Below, piece after piece: positions 1-5,591 of a stretch of 6,310 bases of DNA. The notes under the pieces are model-generated. The model was not told the DNA's origin. It was given only the letters and a program-made list of their open reading frames with translations, and did not search any database. This DNA is from Chroococcidiopsidaceae cyanobacterium CP_BM_RX_35 (GTDB taxonomy: Bacteria; Cyanobacteriota; Cyanobacteriia; Cyanobacteriales; Chroococcidiopsidaceae). The stretch's first letter is position 1. Each line of letters starts with the position of its first letter. The stretch covers positions 1-6,310 of the forward strand of contig JAFAVL010000649.1 of the NCBI GenBank assembly GCA_019242465.1, read 5' to 3'. A program made the position numbers and the translations under genes.

Positions 1-363
1 ATGCAGTAGCGTTTTCGTGCTGCGCACCGGACCCATTTCTTTTAAAGTATGCTGTGCCACCGCTACCACTGCGGGGATACCGCCAGCATAGTCTTTTGCA
101 GAGGATATCTTAATGCCTGTAAACTCTTCCGGTGTCTCGGCACGCACCGAATATAACCCGTGGAAGTGGGCGGCAACGTCACCATGGGAACTAGCTGAAT
201 CGTTCCTATTTGGCAGCTCTACGGCTTGGGCTTGCAACTCTTCCTCAGTTTCAATGTCTTCCTTGGCTGGTTCCCAGTGGCTCGGATGAATATTATCCGC
301 AGCATTTGCCGCTTCCTGCGCTCCCCCAACTTGAATCTGATTCGGATCTTGACTACCTTCCAT
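1..363 (-). CDS. FdhF/YdeP-family molybdopterin oxidoreductase, N-terminal part (runs off left edge)
   Basis: The minus-strand frame is open from ATG at 363 to the window edge, giving 121 codons. The start is supported by AAGGAG at 377-372 with an 8-nt spacer. Residues 1-60 are acidic, polar and low in complexity, and look like a lineage-specific extension. Residues 64-121 (HFHGLYSVR, then GGIPAVVAVAQHTLKEMG at 94-111, then VRSTKTLLH at 113-121) resemble from memory the segment just before the cysteine-containing motif of FdhF/YdeP-type Mo-bisPGD oxidoreductases (formate dehydrogenase H-like alpha subunits, usually about 750 residues). The metal- and cofactor-binding domains would lie left of the window, so catalytic residues cannot be inspected. 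Substrate is unknown; YdeP-like members are mostly uncharacterised. MOSC and MoaB genes nearby fit a molybdoenzyme. The family call rests on about 55 residues, so it is good but not certain. Confidence 0.72.
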   Translation of the reverse strand, partial: MEGSQDPNQIQVGGAQEAANAADNIHPSHWEPAKEDIETEEELQAQAVELPNRNDSASSHGDVAAHFHGLYSVRAETPEEFTGIKISSAKDYAGGIPAVVAVAQHTLKEMGPVRSTKTLLH

Positions 364-371
364 TGCCCCTA

Positions 372-377
372 CTCCTT
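372..377 (-). promoter_or_regulatory. Ribosome binding site of the FdhF/YdeP-like gene
   Basis: AAGGAG on the minus strand lies 8 nt before the ATG at 363, an ideal Shine-Dalgarno spacing that fixes the start. It overlaps an 11-bp sequence, AGGAGTAGGGG (376-366), that is repeated exactly at 423-413 farther up the same leader. Confidence 0.75.
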
Positions 378-390
378 TCCTTGTAGACAG

Positions 391-435
391 CCTAGGTTTT
401 CCCTAACCCTTACCCCTACTCCTACCCTACCTAAG
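391..435 (-). promoter_or_regulatory. G-rich leader element of the FdhF/YdeP-like mRNA, possible quadruplex or hairpin
   Basis: On the minus strand this stretch carries G runs at 427-425 (3), 416-413 (4), 409-407 (3) and 403-401 (3). The intervening loops are 8, 3 and 3 nt, just outside the strict quadruplex rule. CTTAGG (435-430) can pair with CCTAGG (396-391), with one G-U pair, closing the G-rich loop. The tract also contains a second exact copy (423-413) of the 11-bp sequence that includes the gene's own Shine-Dalgarno. If transcription starts near 442, as the promoter suggests, all of this is in the 5' untranslated RNA. The runs and repeat are seen; folding or a regulatory role is inference. 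No known riboswitch class was recognised. Confidence 0.35.
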
Positions 436-448
436 ATTTCAAAAAACT

Positions 449-476
449 ATTATCCCTCGACAAATCGGTGAGTCAA
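449..476 (-). promoter_or_regulatory. Probable sigma-70-type promoter of the FdhF/YdeP-like gene
   Basis: On the minus strand TTGACT (476-471, five of six matches to TTGACA) is followed after 16 bp by GATAAT (454-449, five of six matches to TATAAT). Transcription would begin near 442, leaving an untranslated leader of about 79 nt before the ATG at 363. The -35 box overlaps the likely -35 area of the opposing WD40 promoter, so the two directions may compete for polymerase or share a regulator. Confidence 0.6.
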
Positions 477-496
477 TGGCGCGCCTACGTTATAAT
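468..496 (+). promoter_or_regulatory. Probable promoter of the WD40 gene
   Basis: A perfect -10 box, TATAAT, lies at 491-496. The -35 position 17 bp upstream (468-473, GTGAGT) is a poor match, so the promoter may need an activator. Transcription would start near 503, about 29 nt before the TTG start codon. The 8-bp palindrome GGCGCGCC (478-485) sits in the spacer, and the opposing promoter's -35 box (476-471) overlaps this one. Confidence 0.5.
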
Positions 497-515
497 CACG
501 CAGCGATTTAGCATC

Positions 516-521
516 GGGAGG
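516..521 (+). promoter_or_regulatory. Ribosome binding site that decides the TTG start of the WD40 gene
   Basis: GGGAGG lies 10 nt upstream of TTG at 532. The reading frame has no ATG or GTG ahead of its hydrophobic N-terminal segment, and this site sits between a perfect -10 box and that segment. TTG at 532 is therefore the best-supported start. Confidence 0.6.
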
Positions 522-531
522 ATATTACTGA

Positions 532-1584
532 TTGCCGAAACGATCTTGGATACTTATAGGGATAGGGCTCGCCTTAATTGTTGCTTTATCAATAAGCATC
601 TGTGCTGTGCTGTTCGAGCGAGGTGTCTTGACGGGGGTTCGCGGTGTTTGTCTCTACCCCACTTCAGCTACAGTCTGTTTTTCCCAGGCAGAGACACTCT
701 CCCAGCGGGAAACCACTGCTATTGTCACAAGCCCTGATGGTCAGATTCTTGCCAGTAGTCACGGTAAGAAGATTCAGCTTTGGAATTTACGCACAGGTAA
801 ATCGTTAGCTCTCCTTGCTGGGCATTCCGGTTGGGTTAGTGCCATAGCTTTTAGCCCCGATAGTAAAACCCTTGCCAGTGGCAGTCTCGACCGCACAATT
901 CGACTTTGGAATCTGGATACGAGGAAACTGCTATCCACCTTCGTAGCGGGAAGGATGACTGATCTCGCTTTCAGCCCTGATGGTCAAATGCTCGCTGGTA
1001 GTAGCCGCTATCGTTTGTGGCTCGATGGTCAGCCTGGCAGCAGTGGCGTTCAACTTTGGGACCTGAAAACGGGACAACAGTTACGCCCTCTTGGTTCGGT
1101 TCCATTGACGGCTCTGGCTTTCAGCCCTAATGGGCAAGTTCTCGCCACTGGTGGCAGTGATACTCAGCTTTGGGACTTGACAACCAGACGACTGCTATAC
1201 ACCCTGAATTCAGGTCGGGTGACCAATCTCGCTTTCAGCCCTGATGGTCAGATACTTGTGAGTGGCAGTAGCAAGATTAAAGTTTGGCAGGTAAGTACGG
1301 GAGAACTCATCTATACCTTGAAGTCTGGTTCTTCTGACCTAGCGCTGAGTCCAGATGGGCAAACCCTTGCTGTTTCAAGTGGTGGCATAGTTGAACTCTG
1401 GAAAGTTGAAACCGGAAAGCTTCTTGGTGCTTTGCAAGGCTCAAAGTATAGCAACCTTCATGTTGCCTTCGGCTTAAACGGTCAGATTATTATTAGTGGT
1501 GCTAGCAATGGGATCGGAATTTGGCGAGCGCGGTGGCAAAAAGGAGCAATCCTTCAGCCCCAGATGCCTGATAACGCACCGTAA
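532..1584 (+). CDS. Membrane-anchored seven-bladed WD40 repeat protein
   Basis: This 350-residue protein starts at TTG. Residues 6-28 are a single hydrophobic segment after a short basic N-terminus (PKR), so it is probably a signal anchor, with a linker at about 30-60. The rest is seven WD40 repeats, enough for a closed beta-propeller. The turn motif SPDG or SPNG and the terminal W recur: SPDGQ 67/LW 83-84; SPDSK 108/LW 125-126; SPDGQ 148/LW 175-176; SPNGQ 198/LW 213-214; SPDGQ 236/VW 251-252; SPDGQ 273/LW 289-290; and a degenerate blade (GLNGQ 314/IW 330-331). Blade 3 carries an insertion (about 159-171). WD40 propellers are binding scaffolds without catalysis, and the partner here is unknown. 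No kinase, caspase or NB-ARC domain is fused, unlike many cyanobacterial WD40 proteins. The gene stands alone, divergent from the oxidoreductase and convergent with the TPR gene. Which side of the membrane the propeller occupies cannot be decided; one TM after a basic start would usually place it outside the cytoplasm. Confidence 0.9.
   Translation: MPKRSWILIGIGLALIVALSISICAVLFERGVLTGVRGVCLYPTSATVCFSQAETLSQRETTAIVTSPDGQILASSHGKKIQLWNLRTGKSLALLAGHSGWVSAIAFSPDSKTLASGSLDRTIRLWNLDTRKLLSTFVAGRMTDLAFSPDGQMLAGSSRYRLWLDGQPGSSGVQLWDLKTGQQLRPLGSVPLTALAFSPNGQVLATGGSDTQLWDLTTRRLLYTLNSGRVTNLAFSPDGQILVSGSSKIKVWQVSTGELIYTLKSGSSDLALSPDGQTLAVSSGGIVELWKVETGKLLGALQGSKYSNLHVAFGLNGQIIISGASNGIGIWRARWQKGAILQPQMPDNAP
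962..1250 (+). repeat. Near-identical DNA segments encoding WD40 blades 3 and 5
   Basis: A 25-bp stretch at 962-986 recurs exactly at 1226-1250. It encodes the DLAFSPDGQ/NLAFSPDGQ region of blades 3 and 5. Shorter matches to the same unit occur in blade 1 (about 730-746) and blade 4 (about 1112-1127). Identity at silent positions suggests recent blade duplication or gene conversion rather than only protein-level constraint. Confidence 0.7.
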
Positions 1585-1638
1585 ATACCGAGGAGGTCGT
1601 CAGTGTTCTCAGTCATCGGTACACCGCCGTGCAACGGG

Positions 1639-1679
1639 GTCACCGTTCTCCCGGAGGCAACCTCCGGGAGAACGGTGAC
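1639..1679. terminator. Perfect 19-bp hairpin between convergent genes, possible bidirectional terminator or dispersed palindrome
   Basis: The arm GTCACCGTTCTCCCGGAGG (1639-1657), the loop CAA (1658-1660) and an exact complementary arm (1661-1679) form a 19-bp stem with no mismatch. G-U pairs could extend it at 1638/1680 and 1637/1681. A second short pair, GTCATCG (1612-1618) with CGATGAC (1693-1699), could form an outer stem. It lies between the ends of the WD40 gene (1584) and the TPR gene (1712), where a two-way terminator is expected. Neither side has a T-tract, so it is not a classical intrinsic terminator. A repetitive extragenic palindrome is the main alternative. The rest of 1585-1711 shows nothing else. 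Confidence 0.55.
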
Positions 1680-1711
1680 TTCGTGAAAGCTGCGATGACC
1701 GCCTTCCGTGG

Positions 1712-3595
1712 TCACTGCATTGAGTGCTGGTATTGTTCTAGCAGCTGAGGAATGTGGTCATACCCATCTACACCAATGACAGCAATGATTTGAGACCGTT
1801 GCTGCTCTAGTAAGTTCTGAAAAGCAACAATCCCCAATTGACCCCGCAAAATTGTTAGCAACCCAGCAGGTTGCCGCCACTCTTTCGATGCAATCTGCTC
1901 TAAGAGATACATGCCTAGGCAACCAGTGGAAATGGCTTTCTCGAAGTTTTGCCAGCCATAGTAAGCTTCAGCTAAGTTAGCTAAATCTAGTCCTTGGAGA
2001 TACAGATCGCCTGAAACTTGGGCGACTTTTAGACCATCTTCTAAATATTTGATTGCTTCTAAGTACTGAGATAGAACTAGATAGGCAATGCCTAAACTAC
2101 TTAAACATAAAGCTTGACTCTGAACCTCACCCAACTGCTCCGACAACTTGAGCCCTTGCTGTAGGTAATGAATAGCTGTTTCGTAGGGTTCTGGTGCTAT
2201 TTGTTCCAAAAGCTTTGCTTGGAACACTTCACTGTAACCTAAACTAGCTAGAGCATTGGCTTCTCCAAGGCGATCGCCTGCTTGGCGACTGAGGATGAGA
2301 GCGCGTTGGCTATAGCCGATAGCCTCAGTGTAATTTTCTTTAGTAACGCAGGTTCGGCTTAGGTGATTAAGATTGGCAATTTCACAAGGTCGATCCCCCG
2401 CTTGGCGAGCAATTTCCAGAGCTTGCTGATGAAAAGACAGCGCTGACTGATACTGTCCTAAAGCCCGCTGTGAATATCCTAACAGGGTGAGAATTCGAGC
2501 CTTCTCTTGAGTGCCTTCTACTTGCCGTCTGAGCGGTTCATCCAGGTAGTTTAAAGCATCTCGCAGATAATCTCCAGAAAAAGAGGCGAAAATACCGCCG
2601 TAAAGGGGAAAGTAGGTTTGACGAGCAAAGGTGCGCAAAATCTGGAGCATGACCTGATAACAGCCATCGCTTAGCATCTTGGCGCTCTGGCTTGCTAGTT
2701 GGCTACAGCCATTTCCTAATTGCGACCAAAGCACTGCAAAAGTCAAGAAAGTGGAAATGGACAGTTTCGATCCAGCTTTGACATTGTAGGCTTGTTGACC
2801 AAACCAATTGACCAAACCCCGTTGCAAGTACTGTAAAACGATTGCTAGCTCAACCCAGCTACTGAGGCTGATTGTGTGTTGTCTAGCTACCAGTTCGATG
2901 ATAGACTGGTTCAACGCTACGGTGTGGAACAGTGCTTGGGGCAGAGGGCTATTCACTTGTTTTGCCCAGAGTCCCCATGGTCCGCGTTGTCCGGGTGCCC
3001 CCTCAAATCCAATAGCTCCTTGGCTTTGGTCGTACATCCAGCTGACTAAATGGTCTTGCAATCGCTGCCAAGTTTCAACACCTCGGCTAATGCCCTCCGA
3101 CACCTGCTGGAACTCTCGGCTAAAGTCAGGGTTAGAACTTTGCTCTGCTTGGCGTTGGAGAGCTGTTGACAATTGCTGGAGCTGTTGTAGGTTCAGTGGT
3201 TGCTCTTGGTTAGGATCGAGTACCTGCAATACGGCAGCAAGGCGGTGGGTAGATTCAACTGTGGTGACGGCTTGAGTCGCTTGACCAATCGCCTCTGTCG
3301 CCTGGTTCTGTGCTTGCCATTGCTGCCATTCCTTCTGAATCGTTTGGATAGCTCTCAGACTGCGGGTTGCTTTCGCTTGCTTGAGTTCATCAGTTTGAGA
3401 GTCTGCCTGATGCTGGGTGGCGCTGAGGCGATCGCTCAAAGCTTGTTCAAAAACTTCCCCTGTGCCTGGGCTTACGCCTTGCAACAGCATTTGATAGACC
3501 TGTTGCTGGGAACGAATCTTTCCCTTTAAGGTGGTTTGAACAATTTCGTCTATTAATGCTAAATAGCGGTCGCGCAGGGGCACAGAATCAGGCAT
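1712..3595 (-). CDS. TPR-repeat protein with an unrecognised N-terminal half
   Basis: This 627-residue soluble protein starts at ATG 3595; no good Shine-Dalgarno is visible, so the start is moderately sure. The C-terminal half has about five TPR units with a spacing near 40 residues (about 362-401, 402-441, 442-490 with a short insertion, 491-530, 531-570). Each has the LG/YxxAIxYxxxxL pattern, and repeats often end in QAGD or similar. This is the long TPR type used as a protein-binding superhelix. Residues 50-180 are rich in Q, E and A and probably helical or coiled-coil. Residues 185-345 (including WMYDQSQGAIGFEGAPG and the hydrophobic stretch 280-292) are conserved-looking but match no domain I know. 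The tail after 600 (IIAVIGVDGYDHIPQLLEQY) ends the protein. No catalytic motif is visible. Partner and role are unknown. It is convergent with the WD40 gene, another scaffold-type protein, which is suggestive but not evidence of interaction. Confidence 0.88.
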   Translation of the reverse strand: MPDSVPLRDRYLALIDEIVQTTLKGKIRSQQQVYQMLLQGVSPGTGEVFEQALSDRLSATQHQADSQTDELKQAKATRSLRAIQTIQKEWQQWQAQNQATEAIGQATQAVTTVESTHRLAAVLQVLDPNQEQPLNLQQLQQLSTALQRQAEQSSNPDFSREFQQVSEGISRGVETWQRLQDHLVSWMYDQSQGAIGFEGAPGQRGPWGLWAKQVNSPLPQALFHTVALNQSIIELVARQHTISLSSWVELAIVLQYLQRGLVNWFGQQAYNVKAGSKLSISTFLTFAVLWSQLGNGCSQLASQSAKMLSDGCYQVMLQILRTFARQTYFPLYGGIFASFSGDYLRDALNYLDEPLRRQVEGTQEKARILTLLGYSQRALGQYQSALSFHQQALEIARQAGDRPCEIANLNHLSRTCVTKENYTEAIGYSQRALILSRQAGDRLGEANALASLGYSEVFQAKLLEQIAPEPYETAIHYLQQGLKLSEQLGEVQSQALCLSSLGIAYLVLSQYLEAIKYLEDGLKVAQVSGDLYLQGLDLANLAEAYYGWQNFEKAISTGCLGMYLLEQIASKEWRQPAGLLTILRGQLGIVAFQNLLEQQRSQIIAVIGVDGYDHIPQLLEQYQHSMQ

Positions 3596-3637
3596 AGTAC
3601 AGGGGTGCCGCAGGCAGGCTGAGAGTGATGTGTAGTT

Positions 3638-3684
3638 GCAACTTGGTATAAGTTGCTAAAAACTATTATCTCCTACTGGCAGTA
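3638..3684 (-). promoter_or_regulatory. Possible promoter and operator region of the TPR gene
   Basis: On the minus strand GATAAT (3670-3665) followed by AGTTTTT is a candidate -10 box about 70 nt before the ATG at 3595. The same 13-mer, GATAATAGTTTTT, occurs at the oxidoreductase promoter (454-442). No -35 box stands at the expected distance. Instead, the odd palindrome TACTG-G-CAGTA (3674-3684) lies just upstream, and an inverted repeat GCAACTT/AAGTTGC (3638-3644 and 3650-3656, 5-nt loop) lies just downstream. The latter could be an operator or a leader hairpin. All of these are short and could be chance. The gap 3596-3703 holds no gene. Confidence 0.3.
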
Positions 3685-3703
3685 CGTATATGGCTTTTCT
3701 CAA

Positions 3704-4504
3704 CTACGGAGAACTTAATGTATCACCCAGAGTGACTGATCCGGTGGTAATGACCTTTGCCAGAACACCAGTTTGTTTGTGTTTAAAATGCTTTTGCAGT
3801 AAAGAAAGCAGAGGGATGTCTCTTTCTCCCGTATCTGGGTTCACATCTATATTCAAGCAGCGATTAATTGGGGCTGTGACAGCAATCCGAGCTTGACCCA
3901 GCTTGAACTCTTGCCCCACCCAGCTAAATTCCTCCCAAGCTGGTATACCATCTAGCACAATATTGGGGCGGAAGCGGCGGACATCAACCGCATGACCAGC
4001 TATCTCACTTAACTGGTTAATGGTTGCCATGTTGATTAATGATAAATGTACCACTTCCCGGTCAGGATAGCGAGTCTTGCCATCACCATCTCCTACCAGT
4101 CTTAAGGTAGTTTGCTGGGGATGCTTGGCAGCTCGATCTGGGTAGCTCGTCGCTAGATAACCAATGAAAAAGTTTCCGATGCCATCACGTCCAGTCGAGG
4201 TATTGGTTTTTGCTACTAGAAGTTCAACCTCTTGGCGCTTCACAGTTAAAAGGCTGGTGGTAGGGTCGTAGTGACAAGCCAATCCGGCTAATCCAGGCCA
4301 GTCACATTGCATCGCGAAGTTTTGCTTCTTCATCCAGGGCACGACTGGACTAGCGTTGTCAGGAGTTCCTGAATTATACATCAAGGCAAAAGCGCGATCG
4401 CCAGGGATTCCATGCCCAGCTTGTAGATCAACGCTTTCCAGGATTTGGGGCGTTAACCCTTTAATCGGATGGCTAAATAACTGTTTAACCCGAATAGTTG
4501 TCAT
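3704..4504 (-). CDS. MOSC-domain protein with MOSC_N domain (YcbX/mARC type without ferredoxin domain)
   Basis: This 266-residue protein starts at ATG 4504 with only a weak ribosome site. The N-terminal MOSC_N beta-barrel is marked by LFSHPIKGL (9-17) and HGIPGDRAFALM (31-42). The MOSC domain follows from about residue 140: LSLINMATINQL (154-165), VRRFRPNIV (175-183), and the conserved cysteine in APINRCLNIDVNPDTGERD (211-229, Cys216). In the family this cysteine can ligate molybdenum or carry cofactor sulfur. YcbX and mARC proteins reduce N-hydroxylated compounds using Moco. E. coli YcbX also has a C-terminal 2Fe-2S ferredoxin domain, which is absent here, so any electron donor must be a separate protein. 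The substrate is unknown. Its neighbours include MoaB and a probable molybdenum oxidoreductase, fitting a Moco role. It is transcribed away from PPK2 and lies 108 bp before the TPR gene in the same direction. Confidence 0.88.
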   Translation of the reverse strand: MTTIRVKQLFSHPIKGLTPQILESVDLQAGHGIPGDRAFALMYNSGTPDNASPVVPWMKKQNFAMQCDWPGLAGLACHYDPTTSLLTVKRQEVELLVAKTNTSTGRDGIGNFFIGYLATSYPDRAAKHPQQTTLRLVGDGDGKTRYPDREVVHLSLINMATINQLSEIAGHAVDVRRFRPNIVLDGIPAWEEFSWVGQEFKLGQARIAVTAPINRCLNIDVNPDTGERDIPLLSLLQKHFKHKQTGVLAKVITTGSVTLGDTLSSP

Positions 4505-4633
4505 GAACGTAGTCTTAAACAGGTAAGCATGAGCAGTTTAGCTACTGTTCAAGCAGTCTGTCTATCTTCAGAGAGTGATGTACTCTAGCATACCTAAACT
4601 AATATCTGAAGCGACAGGTTGGGCAAAAACCTT
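4505..4633. other. Divergent intergenic region between the MOSC and PPK2 genes
   Basis: This gap should hold both promoters, but no strong -35/-10 pair is visible. TAATAT (4600-4605) is a weak plus-strand -10 candidate. The inverted repeat AGAGT-GATGT-ACTCT (4572-4586) lies just upstream of it and could be an operator. GAGAGTGATGT (4571-4581) also occurs exactly at 3621-3631 upstream of the TPR gene. I saw no convincing tandem Pho box, which would have been informative for a polyphosphate gene. Confidence 0.3.
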
Positions 4634-5587
4634 ATGAGCCACCCTAGCAATTCGACAAATGACTCAGATGCTTTAGCAAAAGCACCCGAAACCGAACAGG
4701 CTACCGCAAAAGCAACGGCAAAAGTTGCCGCTATCATGGCACCGGAAAATATAGTTGTAGACGATCCACCACCACGACCTAATTATCCTCGCTATCGGGT
4801 ACATCCTGGAAATCCGCTCGTCCTAGCCACCCTCGATCCAAATGCCTGCGAACACTACAAAAACAAGAAAGACATCAAAAAGGAACTGAAACATCTGCAC
4901 CAGCGTCTAGAGAACTTACAAGAACGCTTGTATGCCGAGAATCGGCGCAGCCTATTGATTGTGTTGCAGGCGACGGATACTGGCGGTAAGGATGGCACGA
5001 TTAAACACGTTTTTGATGGCGTTAACCCTCAAGGTTGCCGAGTTTGGTCATTCAAACAGCCTAGTGTTGAAGAATTGAGCCATGACTTTCTGTGGCGCTA
5101 TCATCGGCGGACGCCGCAGCGCGGGATGATTACGATTTTCAACCGTTCGCATTACGAAGACGTGCTAGTTGTGCGTGTAAAGCAGCTGGTGCCGGAGGAG
5201 GTTTGGCAGCAGCGCTACCTCCTGATTAACGAGTTTGAGCATATGCTCACCCTCAATAACATCATGGTTATTAAGTTTTTCCTCCATATCTCTAAAGACG
5301 AACAAAAACGGCGGTTAGAGAGTCGGCTGGAGAACCCAGATAAGCACTGGAAGTTTTCCAGCGGCGATCTTAAAGATCGACTCCTGTGGGACGACTATCA
5401 AACGGCGTATGAGGATGCAATTAATAATTGCTCTACTGCCTACGCTCCATGGTATGTAGTGCCCGCTAATCACAAGTGGTACCGCAACCTGGTAATCACC
5501 CGCACTATTGTAGACACGCTCTCAGCAATGCACCCTCAATACCCAGCAGCAGAGGCAGGATTAGAAAACATTACGGTTCCAGATTGA
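4634..5587 (+). CDS. ppk2: Polyphosphate kinase 2 family, class III-like (polyphosphate:nucleotide phosphotransferase)
   Basis: This protein has 317 residues from ATG at 4634; a TTG at 4619 would add five, and neither has a clear ribosome site. The Walker A loop is ATDTGGKDGT (113-122, Lys119), followed by IKHVFDGVNPQG. The family's second motif is FNRSHYEDVLVVRV (169-182), and the lid region contains RLESRLENPDKHWKFSSGD (227-245). KDGTIKH, VNPQG and FNRSHYE match the class III subfamily, which can phosphorylate AMP and ADP (and other nucleotides) from polyphosphate; class I enzymes typically have GKGGTI. The reaction is cytosolic and probably serves NTP regeneration from stored polyphosphate. 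One departure is TDTGGKDG where many relatives have LDAAGKDG. Residues 1-45 are an alanine-rich, low-complexity extension. The gene is divergent from MOSC, and its stop lies 4 bp from the converging moaB stop. Confidence 0.92.
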   Translation: MSHPSNSTNDSDALAKAPETEQATAKATAKVAAIMAPENIVVDDPPPRPNYPRYRVHPGNPLVLATLDPNACEHYKNKKDIKKELKHLHQRLENLQERLYAENRRSLLIVLQATDTGGKDGTIKHVFDGVNPQGCRVWSFKQPSVEELSHDFLWRYHRRTPQRGMITIFNRSHYEDVLVVRVKQLVPEEVWQQRYLLINEFEHMLTLNNIMVIKFFLHISKDEQKRRLESRLENPDKHWKFSSGDLKDRLLWDDYQTAYEDAINNCSTAYAPWYVVPANHKWYRNLVITRTIVDTLSAMHPQYPAAEAGLENITVPD

Positions 5588-5591
5588 GGCA

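Noticed and set aside
401..431. Telomere-like CCCTAA/TTAGGG resemblance
   Set aside because: The units are irregular, and only one GGGTTAGGG step is present. This is a bacterial promoter leader, not a telomeric repeat.
226..737. Plus-strand open frames at 226-471 and 468-737
   Set aside because: The first lies antisense to the oxidoreductase start and across its leader. The second overlaps the WD40 start in another frame. Neither has a ribosome site or family-like composition.
1496..1678. Plus-strand 60-codon frame at the end of the WD40 gene
   Set aside because: It overlaps the WD40 gene out of frame and ends inside the perfect hairpin, and its composition (many R, S and Q) is typical of a shadow frame.
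1585..1711. tRNA or small RNA gene in the convergent gap
   Set aside because: No tRNA arms, anticodon loop or CCA end can be fitted; the structure is explained by the long hairpin.
2972..3010. Collagen-like Gly-X-X run in the TPR protein (GFEGAPGQRGPWG, residues 196-208)
   Set aside because: Only four triplets are present, too few for a collagen helix; more likely a glycine-rich loop.
2808..3529. Plus-strand frames at 2808-3275 and 3200-3529
   Set aside because: Both are antisense to the TPR gene, whose strand has clear repeat structure. They are rich in Cys, Trp and Arg, as antisense of Q- and A-rich coding often is.
3604..3616. Short hairpin TGCC-GCA-GGCA before the TPR start
   Set aside because: The stem is only 4 bp, too short to support a functional call.
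3690..3896. Plus-strand frame over the MOSC C-terminus
   Set aside because: It is antisense to the conserved MOSC cysteine region and has no independent support.
4510..4600. Possible Pho box upstream of PPK2 (CTTAAAC at about 4514)
   Set aside because: A cyanobacterial Pho box needs tandem CTTAACC-like units at regular spacing. Only one weak half-match is present.
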